Source of the DNA: JAHLMP01 sp964608845
Lineage (GTDB): Archaea; Aenigmatarchaeota; Aenigmatarchaeia; GW2011-AR5; JAHLMP01
NCBI GenBank assembly: GCA_964608845.1
Contig: CAZSPP010000017.1
Location: 1 to 20,952, forward strand
Length of the DNA stretch: 20,952 nucleotides
Reading direction: 5' to 3'
A model generated the notes under the pieces. It was not told where the DNA came from and searched no databases. It was given only the letters and a program-made list of their open reading frames with translations. This document shows, one piece after another, positions 7,576-14,822 of the stretch. Each line of letters starts with the position of its first letter. The stretch's first letter is position 1. The position numbers and the translations under genes were made by a program.

Positions 7576-9311
7576 AAAACGAGAAAAAAAGAATGAAAGA
7601 GGTTAAAATAAAAAAGAGGCTCAAATATAAACCAAATTTAGAAGATTATGAAAAAACATATAAGAAATTTTCTTGGAATAAAGCGATAAAAGATTTCTTT
7701 AAAGAAAAAAACAAAAATGCTGCTTATATTGCTTTGGATAAGCATATTTCAACATGGAAAAAGAATAAGGTTGCAATAATATGGGAGAATGAAAACGGAG
7801 AAGAAAAAAAGCTAAGCTATTTTGATTTATATAGATACTCAAATAAATTTGCAAACCTTCTTGAAGATCTTGGAATAAGAAAAAATGATAGATGCTTTAT
7901 CTTTTTACCAAGGGTTCCTGAGGTAAACATATCATTTTTTGGAATTATAAAAACGGGAGCAATTGCTGGCAATATATTTGCAGCATTTGGTCCTGAAGGT
8001 TTGAGGGATAGATTAGAAAATAGTGAAGCAAGGCTTGTTGTAACAAATAGTGAATTAAAGAAAAGAATTTATGACGCTGATTTGAAAAAACTTGAATTTA
8101 TCATAGATATTGACGGAGATATAAACAAAAATAGCAAATATCATGAAATAGATTATAAAGCTGAAATGAAAACAAAATCTGATAAATATAATACAAAAAA
8201 TGTAAAGCTTGAAGATTCTTGTTTTATGCTATATACATCCGGAACTACAGGAAAGCCCAAAGGCATAGTGCATAGTCATAAAGCATTGGTTGTAGGAGCA
8301 ACAACAGCAAAATGGGTTTTGGATTTGAAGGATGAAGATATATTTTGGTGTACAGCTGATCATGGCTGGGTAACAGGCACAATGTATGGAATTTTGAGTA
8401 GCGCATGCTTAGGAGCAACACAATTAATCTATGAAGGAAGGTTTGCAGCAGATAAATGGTATTCTTTGATAGAAAAGCATAGGGTAAATGTATGGTATAC
8501 TGCTCCCACAGCAATAAGAATGTTAGCTAAGGAAGGAGAATTATACAAAAATTATGATTTCTCTTCTTTAAGACATTTATGCAGTGTTGGAGAGCCTTTA
8601 AATCCAGAACCAATAAAATGGGGTATTAAAGCCTTTGGTTTGCCTTTCCATGATACTTGGTGGCAAACAGAAACAGGAGCAATATTAATAGCAAATTATC
8701 CATGCATGCCAATAAAGCTTGGTAGTATGGGTAAACCAATTCCTGGAATAATTGCTGAGATTGTAGATGATAAAGGAAATGTTTTGAAAAACTATCAATT
8801 AGGAAATCTTGCAATAAAACCAGGATGGCCATCGATGATGAAAGAGATATGGAAAAATCCTGAAAAATATAAAAGTTATTTTGTTAATGGTTGGTACATA
8901 ACAGGTGATTTAGCATATAAGGATAAAGATGGTTATTTTTGGTTTGTAGGTAGGGCAGATGATGTTATAAAAACATCTGGTGAAAGAGTCGGGCCTTTTG
9001 AAGTAGAATCTGCTTTAACATCACATCATGCTGTAGCTGAGGCTGCTGTTATTGGAAAACCAGATCCTTTAAGAGGAGAAATAATAAAAGCCTTTATAAT
9101 TTTAAAGAAAGGCTATCAACCAAGTAAGGAATTGGAAGAAGAAATAAAACAATTTATAAAGAAAAAACTTGCGGGTCATGCCTATCCTAGAGAAATAGAG
9201 TTTGTTGATTCTTTACCAAAAACAAGAAGCGGAAAGATTGCAAGGCGTATATTAAAAGCAAAAGAGCTTGGATTAGAAATTGGTGACACAAGCACAATAG
9301 AAAATTATTGA
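7572..9311 (+). CDS. acs: AMP-forming acetyl-CoA synthetase
   Basis: Activates acetate to acetyl-CoA through an acetyl-adenylate. 579 residues, close to the 570-residue AcsA-type enzymes. Motifs in order: ATP loop YTSGTTGKPKG (221-231); DTWWQTETGA (361-370), whose paired Trp is typical of acetate/propionate enzymes and limits acyl length; GDLAYKDKDGYFWFVGRADD with VIKTSGERVGPFEVE, the hinge and CoA-domain region; and the catalytic lysine Lys555 in PKTRSGKIARR. Complete, with no missing motif. The ATG at 7572 overlaps the stop of the HTH gene, giving coupled translation; a second in-frame ATG lies seven codons later. Propionate or another short acid cannot be excluded. In archaea this enzyme supports acetate assimilation, as opposed to the ADP-forming enzymes used for energy conservation. 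Confidence 0.92.
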   Translation: MKNEKKRMKEVKIKKRLKYKPNLEDYEKTYKKFSWNKAIKDFFKEKNKNAAYIALDKHISTWKKNKVAIIWENENGEEKKLSYFDLYRYSNKFANLLEDLGIRKNDRCFIFLPRVPEVNISFFGIIKTGAIAGNIFAAFGPEGLRDRLENSEARLVVTNSELKKRIYDADLKKLEFIIDIDGDINKNSKYHEIDYKAEMKTKSDKYNTKNVKLEDSCFMLYTSGTTGKPKGIVHSHKALVVGATTAKWVLDLKDEDIFWCTADHGWVTGTMYGILSSACLGATQLIYEGRFAADKWYSLIEKHRVNVWYTAPTAIRMLAKEGELYKNYDFSSLRHLCSVGEPLNPEPIKWGIKAFGLPFHDTWWQTETGAILIANYPCMPIKLGSMGKPIPGIIAEIVDDKGNVLKNYQLGNLAIKPGWPSMMKEIWKNPEKYKSYFVNGWYITGDLAYKDKDGYFWFVGRADDVIKTSGERVGPFEVESALTSHHAVAEAAVIGKPDPLRGEIIKAFIILKKGYQPSKELEEEIKQFIKKKLAGHAYPREIEFVDSLPKTRSGKIARRILKAKELGLEIGDTSTIENY

Positions 9312-9489
9312 AGATTTTGTTTCTCATCTGAAGAATTGAATAATAAAATTGATTAAAGTCAGCAAACCATAGATTTTAAAAATGTTAAAAAGAGGCTTAT
9401 GAATATTATCTGAAATAAATTTCTCAATCTTCTAAAGTTTGTTGAGTATGCATTTGAGATAGAGAATAGTTAAAAAGTATTAAAACCTT

Positions 9490-10734
9490 CTAAAAATGAA
9501 TAATAAATTTTAAGAGATATGAAGCTCCCCATATTATGAATGTTATTCCTGCAAAGAAATATATCCATGTAGTTACTTTTCCTGATGTTAATTTTATTTT
9601 AAGTGTAAAAAATGCTATCAAAAATATTAAAATTTCATCAAGCATGTAAAAGAAAATATATAATGCCATTAAGAAGAATTCATATAAAAATGGTAAATTC
9701 TTAGTTGCCAATATTCCTGTATAAAATAATGGTACAACAGCAGAGCAGGGAAATTCAACTACTGTAATAATAATTGAAAAAACTAAAATTGATAAAATAA
9801 GCAAAATAACCTTTGCTCCTGTTTTTTGCATTTCAGAAAATTTCTCAGAAAATCTTTTGAGAAGCTTATTTCCATATTTCATTTCGCATTGCGGTCCATG
9901 CTTTTTGAACCTCCAAAATTCTTTTAGAAAGTATATTCCTCCAATTATTCCAATAATTCCAACCAAAATTTCTAATGTTCCTATATATTTTCCTAGTATT
10001 TCGAAAACTCCATACCAAAAAAACATTAAAGCTCCGTAAACAATTGCAGTTACTAAAATATATGTACCTCCCATTGCTAATACAAGCTTTCTTGATTTCA
10101 ATCCAATAACTAAACCTAAGATTATAATCAAAGCACCTAATGAACAAACATTAAAACCATCTATAAATCCTAACAAAATTGATAAAACTGGTAAGGAATA
10201 TTTATTTACATCTCCTATAAATGGAATATTTGGTTGAATATTTTTTGGTTCGATTGTTTCATTTTTCAAGTGCTTTTCTATCATTTCAATTATTACTTTT
10301 CCTGTAGTTTCTTTTTTATCAAAGCCGATAATATAATCTCCTTTTTCCTTTCCTGAGCTTCTTATTATCGTTAATGGAACATAAATACACTCTTTTATTT
10401 CATTTATTCTACATAAATTGTCTCGTAACTCAATATTTTTTGGATCTTCTATTACATACTTCAAAAATTTAACTTCTGGGTAATTTCCTTCTATCTCTTT
10501 TAAAAATTCTAGCTCTTTTTCACAATGTGGACATCTTAAGCTATAAAAAAGAATTAATTCTGCTTTATATTCTTTTTCTTGAATCTCTGAAAATTTTACA
10601 TAATTTTCTATGTTTACTCCAAAACTGCTACAGAAAGATATAGATATAAGCAACAATAAAGTTATTAAAAATATTTTATTTGCAAAGATTTTTTGTGCAA
10701 CTTTTATATTCCAACTTTCAATATTTATTCTCAT
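9490..10734 (-). CDS. Thioredoxin-CcdA/DsbD-like membrane fusion
   Basis: Membrane protein of 414 residues predicted to carry reducing equivalents across the membrane. It has an N-terminal signal anchor (IFLITLLLLISISF, 21-34), an outside thioredoxin-like domain with the active site FYSLRCPHCEKELEF (Cys68, Cys71), and, from about residue 180, a CcdA/DsbD-type membrane domain of six or more helices. The two membrane cysteines expected to shuttle electrons are Cys197 (GFNVCSLGALI) and Cys330 (VVEFPCSAVVPLFYTG). The thioredoxin domain precedes the membrane domain; in bacterial DsbD it follows it. Likely roles are reducing disulfides or maturing cysteine proteins outside the membrane. It is divergent from a membrane-anchored winged-HTH protein with its own exposed Cys pair, which suggests a regulated thiol system. 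Confidence 0.87.
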   Translation of the reverse strand: MRINIESWNIKVAQKIFANKIFLITLLLLISISFCSSFGVNIENYVKFSEIQEKEYKAELILFYSLRCPHCEKELEFLKEIEGNYPEVKFLKYVIEDPKNIELRDNLCRINEIKECIYVPLTIIRSSGKEKGDYIIGFDKKETTGKVIIEMIEKHLKNETIEPKNIQPNIPFIGDVNKYSLPVLSILLGFIDGFNVCSLGALIIILGLVIGLKSRKLVLAMGGTYILVTAIVYGALMFFWYGVFEILGKYIGTLEILVGIIGIIGGIYFLKEFWRFKKHGPQCEMKYGNKLLKRFSEKFSEMQKTGAKVILLILSILVFSIIITVVEFPCSAVVPLFYTGILATKNLPFLYEFFLMALYIFFYMLDEILIFLIAFFTLKIKLTSGKVTTWIYFFAGITFIIWGASYLLKFIIHF

Positions 10735-10810
10735 AATATCACTTTAATCAAACTATCAATTATTACCTAACAGATAAAAAATAATTATAAGAAACCTTTT
10801 TTAAGCTTTG

Positions 10811-10827
10811 GTTTCAAAATATGAAAC
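10811..10827. promoter_or_regulatory. Palindrome, possible operator
   Basis: A perfect inverted repeat GTTTCA-N5-TGAAAC lies in the 123-bp gap between the divergent DsbD-like gene and the membrane winged-HTH gene. It sits just downstream of a TATA-like run (ttttttaa, 10797-10804), close to where transcription would start, the position expected of a repressor site. That it is the site of the adjacent regulator is inference; six-base arms can arise by chance in AT-rich DNA. Confidence 0.35.
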
Positions 10828-10857
10828 TAGAAATAATTAAAATTTTTGGTGAAAAGA

Positions 10858-11376
10858 ATGATTGTTCATGAAAAAAAGATTTTAGGACTGATTATAATTC
10901 TTTCTGCCTTTATTTTTCTCGTTTCTTTTGGTACTTTATATGCGCAAACCCATATAATAGAAGGTACTGCTTGCGGCTGCACATTACCAATACCATTATT
11001 AATTCCAACATTCTCTTCTTTTGGAGTTATTGTTGGTGCTTTAGTATATTATTTTATTGGTTATTCCAAACAAAAAGAATATATTCATAGAATTTCAAAA
11101 AGGTTAGAATCTTATAACAAAAATTATACAAAAAATAAACTAGATCCAAAAATGTTTTTGAATTTGCTTGACAATAAAGAAAAACAAATCTTAGAAGTTA
11201 TAATAAAGAATAAAGGAGAAATTACCCAAGCAAGGCTTTCCTCTTTATTTGGAAAGGTTGTTGCTTTTAGAACAGTAGAATCTTTAAAAAGAAAGGGAAT
11301 TGTGAAGAAAGAAAAATATGGAAAAACGAACAAAATCATCTTAGAGGATTTTTATAAAGATGCTTTTTTGAGATGA
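10858..11376 (+). CDS. Membrane-anchored winged-HTH regulator
   Basis: Protein of 172 residues from the ATG at 10858, chosen because GGTGA lies five bases before it; the upstream in-frame GTG and TTG fall in or before that site. One membrane helix (about 8-28, ILGLIIILSAFIFLVSFGT) is followed by a short loop with GTACGCTLPIPLLIP (Cys39 and Cys41), a second helix (about 53-69) and a charged linker. The cytosolic C-terminal winged helix (about 100-168, LLDNKEKQILEVIIKNKGEI onward) resembles archaeal MarR/ArsR-like domains, with a basic wing KRKGIVKKEKYGKTNK. It is a one-component transcription factor tethered to the membrane. The Cys-Gly-Cys loop should face outward if the DNA-binding domain is inside, so it could sense thiol state or metal. 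It is divergent from the DsbD-like gene, its likely target. Confidence 0.75.
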   Translation: MIVHEKKILGLIIILSAFIFLVSFGTLYAQTHIIEGTACGCTLPIPLLIPTFSSFGVIVGALVYYFIGYSKQKEYIHRISKRLESYNKNYTKNKLDPKMFLNLLDNKEKQILEVIIKNKGEITQARLSSLFGKVVAFRTVESLKRKGIVKKEKYGKTNKIILEDFYKDAFLR

Positions 11377-11384
11377 TTAAAAAT

Positions 11385-12398
11385 TTAAGGAACTATTATT
11401 GTTTCTATTCTTGGCAAATTATTAAATTCTGTATAAAAGTTATATGCTCCTGCATTTAAAAAAATTATTTTATCTCCAATCCTTTTCTCTTCATCAAAAA
11501 ACACTCTATATCTAAATATATCCATAGAATCTGGGGTAAAGCCTTTTAATAAATATTTATATTTTCCAAATCTTTTTTCTCCTTCTACCAAAAGCTTTAC
11601 ATTCATTAATATTATGTCAATGCATGTATTATAAACAGAACAATCTAAAATCAAATTATTTTCATATGAATTTATTACATTTGTTTCAAGCTTTACAGGA
11701 GGAGCAGCAATAAACCTTCCTGGCTCAATTGCTAGCTTTAATCCAAACTCATTAACAAACTCTTTAAATTCTTTTATTTGATTTAATATCACATTTATAT
11801 TAGGTTTTGAATTTGCATACTCTACAGGAATTCCTCCTCCTATGTTTATTAAATCAATAGAATTTATTACATCTTCATTTAAAACATCCAAAAATTCCTC
11901 TTTCAAAAACCATTCTCCTACATTTTGAGTTTTTCTATGGAAATGTATCCCCAATGTTTTTATATTCTTATTCTTCCTTAATTCTGGAATTATTTCTTGT
12001 ATTTTTTTCCAATGAATTCCATAAACATAATATTTTCCTGTATATACAGTATGCTCTCTTACCTTCATTCTAACTAATAAATTGATTTCTTCTTCCAAAG
12101 AAAGTAATCTTTTTAAATCATTCTCATTATCCACTATAAAATTATTTACTCCACTCATTATACAAAATTTTAAAAATTCTTTATCATCTCCTTGAACAAT
12201 ATATATTATTCTTTTCTTATCTTCTATTTCATTCAAACTATTTTGAGAACTTATTATTATTGGCGCTTCTGTTTCTTTTTCAATAATCCTTCCAACCTCT
12301 TTATTTGCCTTAAAATTGTATCCTACAATATCTGCAAAATTTTTAAGGATGTTATATTGCTCTAAAACCTTTTTTCTGCTTAATATAAATCTTGCCAT
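11385..12398 (-). CDS. Fold-III PLP-dependent decarboxylase
   Basis: Alanine-racemase-fold decarboxylase of 337 residues, related to ornithine/arginine, diaminopimelate and carboxynorspermidine decarboxylases. PLP lysine Lys30 in VGYNFKANKE, HFHRKTQN (153-160), the phosphate-binding NIGGGIPVEY (185-194) and EPGRFIAAP (225-233). Late LDCSVYNTC and LNAGAYNFYTEFN match the substrate-binding C-terminal half. The segment that in ornithine decarboxylase reads GPTCDGLD here reads GFTPDSMD, so the usual catalytic Cys aligns with Pro289. The start is the ATG at 12398, one base after the deoxyhypusine synthase stop; a TTG three codons earlier is less likely. Coupling to deoxyhypusine synthase, which consumes spermidine, suggests a role in polyamine synthesis, but the substrate cannot be fixed from sequence. 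Confidence 0.8.
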   Translation of the reverse strand: MARFILSRKKVLEQYNILKNFADIVGYNFKANKEVGRIIEKETEAPIIISSQNSLNEIEDKKRIIYIVQGDDKEFLKFCIMSGVNNFIVDNENDLKRLLSLEEEINLLVRMKVREHTVYTGKYYVYGIHWKKIQEIIPELRKNKNIKTLGIHFHRKTQNVGEWFLKEEFLDVLNEDVINSIDLINIGGGIPVEYANSKPNINVILNQIKEFKEFVNEFGLKLAIEPGRFIAAPPVKLETNVINSYENNLILDCSVYNTCIDIILMNVKLLVEGEKRFGKYKYLLKGFTPDSMDIFRYRVFFDEEKRIGDKIIFLNAGAYNFYTEFNNLPRIETIIVP

Positions 12399-12399
12399 C

Positions 12400-13344
12400 T
12401 TATTCAACCTTTATTATCTTTTCATTATACAATTTTTCTAATGCATAAGAGATTGCTAAAGGAAATAAAATTGTAGCATCTCCTATAACTGTAATAGAAT
12501 CAGAATCATCTCTAACCTTTCCCCAACTTTTAGCTTCTTTTGTTGTTGCTCCGCTCATGCTTCCTGATGTTGGCATAGAAGTTGTGATATATACAGCATA
12601 GTCAAAGCCTCCGCTAATTAATGCTCCAAGCAAAGCGAAATGCTTTGATGTTCCCCCGCCTAGAGCAATTAATCCCTTCTTTTCATCGTAGCTAAAAGAA
12701 ATTACAAAATTCTTAAAATCTTCCACTACATCTATAACAAAATTTTTATATTCCTCTTTTGCTAAAAATAGTTGAAAGCCAATAGAACCATCTGTAATTG
12801 CTGGACAATAAACAGGAATATTCTTTTTAGCTGCTTGGTAAAGAAAAGAATCCTCATCATTAAGCTCTTTTCCTATCCTATTTAAAAATTCTGTCCCGCT
12901 TATTACACTTTTTTCATTCAGAAGTTTCTTTAAAAAAATATTCATAAACCCTTCAAATCTTACATATGAGTCATTGGTGATTATTAAATTTCCTACTCTA
13001 TTCATTCCTTTTTCATGCAACTCTATATCATCAGCGTCAAATCTCGATATCAAAAATTTTTCACCTATGGCTTTCATTATATCCTCTTCAATCGCTCCAG
13101 CTGTTGTTACAATAGCATCTACCATATCCAACTTTATTAATTGAGCAAACAATCCACGAAGACCAGAAGTTCCTAAATTTGAACTGAATGTTAAAATAAT
13201 CTTTGCCCCTTCTTTTTTCATTTTATATATAATTTCAGCTGCCTTAGCAAGCTCTATGCTTTGAAATCCAACAGATTTAAATTGCTCAATAATATCAAAA
13301 ACCTTTATTCCTGGCTTCCACTTAAAATCCTTTACATATTCCAT
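12400..13344 (-). CDS. dys: Deoxyhypusine synthase
   Basis: Transfers the aminobutyl group of spermidine to a lysine of translation factor aIF5A, the first step of hypusine formation. 314 residues, typical for archaea. Conserved segments: FSSNLGTSGLRG (53-64, cofactor side), VTTAGAIEEDIMKA (79-92), PAITDGSIGFQ (181-191), GGGTSKHFALL (229-239), DYAVYITTSMPTSGSMSGA (248-266), and the catalytic lysine Lys276 in AKSWGKVRDD, followed by GDATILFPLAISY. All fit the NAD-dependent DHS family. It is followed with one-base spacing by a polyamine-type decarboxylase. It begins 33 bp after the uL2 gene, in the place where S19 usually follows; an AT-rich stretch (13366-13373) about 25 bp before the ATG may be its own promoter. 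Confidence 0.95.
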   Translation of the reverse strand: MEYVKDFKWKPGIKVFDIIEQFKSVGFQSIELAKAAEIIYKMKKEGAKIILTFSSNLGTSGLRGLFAQLIKLDMVDAIVTTAGAIEEDIMKAIGEKFLISRFDADDIELHEKGMNRVGNLIITNDSYVRFEGFMNIFLKKLLNEKSVISGTEFLNRIGKELNDEDSFLYQAAKKNIPVYCPAITDGSIGFQLFLAKEEYKNFVIDVVEDFKNFVISFSYDEKKGLIALGGGTSKHFALLGALISGGFDYAVYITTSMPTSGSMSGATTKEAKSWGKVRDDSDSITVIGDATILFPLAISYALEKLYNEKIIKVE

Positions 13345-13377
13345 GAATTGAAATTTTAACCAAAATTTTTATTCTTA

Positions 13378-14070
13378 TTACTTCTTTCTTCTTCCTGTTC
13401 TTCTTGGGGATATACTTCCTACTTTCTTACCAGGAGGCATATGTCTAGAAACAGTTCTTGGCTTTCCTGGAGATGTTTGTCCTCCAAATGGATGATAAAC
13501 AGCTGATTTTGCACTAGCAGAAACTATTGGATAATATCTTCCTTTAGCCTTCATTGCATAGTATTTATTTCCAGCCTTCATAAAAGGTCTATCCCTAAAT
13601 CCTGATCCGCTCACTTCACCAATCGTTGCCATGCATTTATTAGAAATAGTTTTTACAACTCCCGACCTTAACATAATAGAAGTTTTATCCTTTTCATGTG
13701 TAAGAACAGTTGCAAATGTTCCTGGTGCTCTACATAACTTTCCTCCATCTCCTGGATTTAATTCAATATTACAAATTTTTGCTCCTTCAGGAATATTTCC
13801 TATCTCTAAAATATTTCCAATCTTTGGCTCCCCACCATAAACAATTTTATCTCCTGTTTTTATTCCAAAAGGTGCGATCAAATATTGCTTTTCTCCAGAA
13901 AAATCCACAACCATTACAGGACAATATCTTGCTGGATCATGAATTATGTCTATAACAATTCCTTCTTTATCAGTAACTTTATATTTAGAATCTGTAATAA
14001 ATTTGTGGCTTCTTGCTCTATAAGTTGGACTTCCTTTTCCCCTTCTTTGTTGTCTCAATCTTTTTCCCAT
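13378..14070 (-). CDS. rpl2: Ribosomal protein uL2
   Basis: Large-subunit protein that contacts the peptidyl-transferase region and helps join the subunits. About 230 residues from the ATG at 14070 (MGKRLRQQRRGKGSPTYRAR); an in-frame TTG three codons upstream is unlikely. Typical segments: VIDIIHDPARYCPVMVVDFS, NIPEGAKICNIELNPGDGGK, the central KAGNKYYAMKAKGRYYPIV and the C-terminal HPFGGQTSPGKPRTVSRHMP, then KKVGSISPRRTGRRK. The usual HPHGGG reads HPFGGQ; the first His, the one equated with the E. coli functional residue, is kept. It is the last ribosomal gene of this cluster (uL3-uL4-TOPRIM-uL23-uL2); the S19, L22 and S3 genes that normally follow are not here. Confidence 0.96.
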   Translation of the reverse strand: MGKRLRQQRRGKGSPTYRARSHKFITDSKYKVTDKEGIVIDIIHDPARYCPVMVVDFSGEKQYLIAPFGIKTGDKIVYGGEPKIGNILEIGNIPEGAKICNIELNPGDGGKLCRAPGTFATVLTHEKDKTSIMLRSGVVKTISNKCMATIGEVSGSGFRDRPFMKAGNKYYAMKAKGRYYPIVSASAKSAVYHPFGGQTSPGKPRTVSRHMPPGKKVGSISPRRTGRRKK

Positions 14071-14080
14071 TATAACCAAC

Positions 14081-14410
14081 TCATATTATCCCTAATCTTA
14101 TTGCAATATCTCCTGCAGAATATTTTTTATTTATTTTTATAAATGCCTTTTTTTCATTCTTTCTTGTTATTAGAGTTCTAACTTTATCGACCTTAACATT
14201 AAATGCCTTTTCGAAAGCCTTTTTTATCATTGGCTTATTAGCCCTTCTATCTACAATAAAAACGATCGTATTTTCCTTTTCTATTAAGCTAATAGATTTT
14301 TCAGACGTATGAGGAAATAGCAATATATCCCACGGACTATCCTCCATTTCTTTTTTTTCTGTTTTTTCTTTAAATTCTTCTTTTTTTGTTTTTTCCTCTA
14401 TTTCTACCAT
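14081..14410 (-). CDS. rpl23: Ribosomal protein uL23
   Basis: Protein at the exit of the peptide tunnel, where signal recognition particle and secretion factors dock. 109 residues from the ATG at 14410, which has a GTGA site five bases upstream. The core begins at DSPWDILLFPHTSEKS and continues through RRANKPMIKKAFEKAFNVKV, VRTLITRKNEKKAFIKI and AGDIAIRLGII, a standard archaeal L23 end. The first about 22 residues are an unusual Lys/Glu-rich extension (EEKTKKEEFKEKTEKKE). An internal ATG at 14347 would give an 88-residue protein of ordinary length, so the extension is uncertain, but the ribosome binding site favours the longer form. It lies between the TOPRIM gene and uL2 with gaps of about 10 bp. 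Confidence 0.93.
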   Translation of the reverse strand: MVEIEEKTKKEEFKEKTEKKEMEDSPWDILLFPHTSEKSISLIEKENTIVFIVDRRANKPMIKKAFEKAFNVKVDKVRTLITRKNEKKAFIKINKKYSAGDIAIRLGII

Positions 14411-14421
14411 CTTTCTCACTT

Positions 14422-14817
14422 TTACAAAATCTTTATTAATGACTCAATCGTTTTTCTTTCTCCCATTATTTCTTTTATTTTATTTCTGTAAAATGAATTT
14501 ATTTTTATTCCAATTCCTTGAAAATGTGAAACAAAAAGTTTATTCATTTCCTTTCCTTTTTCATCAAAATCAGTAAATATTGCAACTCTTAATTTCTTAT
14601 TCTTTGATATTTCAGACATCTTATTTTCTATTTCTGCTAAGCTTAATGATGAACATTTAATAATATCTTTTTTAAATCCAGCCTTTATTAAAGCCTTTCT
14701 ATCTTTTTCTCCTTCAACTATAATCACATCAATTTCTGAATTTAACGAGTTTATAATATTTTTAAGTTCATTTGCCCTTTCATTTTCTTTTTCTAAATAA
14801 CTTCTAAGATTTCTCAT
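14422..14817 (-). CDS. Small TOPRIM-domain protein
   Basis: Stand-alone TOPRIM protein of 131 residues. The catalytic glutamate is in DVIIVEGEKDRKAL (Glu35) and the acidic DxD in AIFTDFDEKGKEM (Asp83, Asp85), the arrangement of the primase/topoisomerase/RNase M5 fold. An N-terminal helix (about 1-28) and a C-terminal helical tail flank the domain. It looks like the archaeal group of small primase-like proteins related to bacterial RNase M5 (COG1658-like), for which the exact reaction is not settled as far as I know. It lies between uL4 (5-bp gap) and uL23 (11-bp gap), in the same direction, clearly part of the ribosomal operon. That position suggests, without proving, a role in rRNA or other RNA processing. 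Confidence 0.82.
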   Translation of the reverse strand: MRNLRSYLEKENERANELKNIINSLNSEIDVIIVEGEKDRKALIKAGFKKDIIKCSSLSLAEIENKMSEISKNKKLRVAIFTDFDEKGKEMNKLFVSHFQGIGIKINSFYRNKIKEIMGERKTIESLIKIL

Positions 14818-14822
14818 AAAGA

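Noticed and set aside
9312..9489. Possible small RNA or gene remnant between acs and the DsbD-like gene
   Set aside because: Two ATCTGAA copies and a short frame ending FVEYAFEIENS were noted, but no C/D box pairing, stable hairpin or homologous product could be supported.
10821..10871. 16-codon upstream frame beginning MKLEIIKIFGEK
   Set aside because: It resembles the start of small redox proteins, but the TATA spacing is short and it ends inside the regulator; mentioned only as a minor point in the palindrome finding.
13631..13955. Plus-strand open frames opposite uL2
   Set aside because: They are shadows of the uL2 coding sequence without recognisable content.
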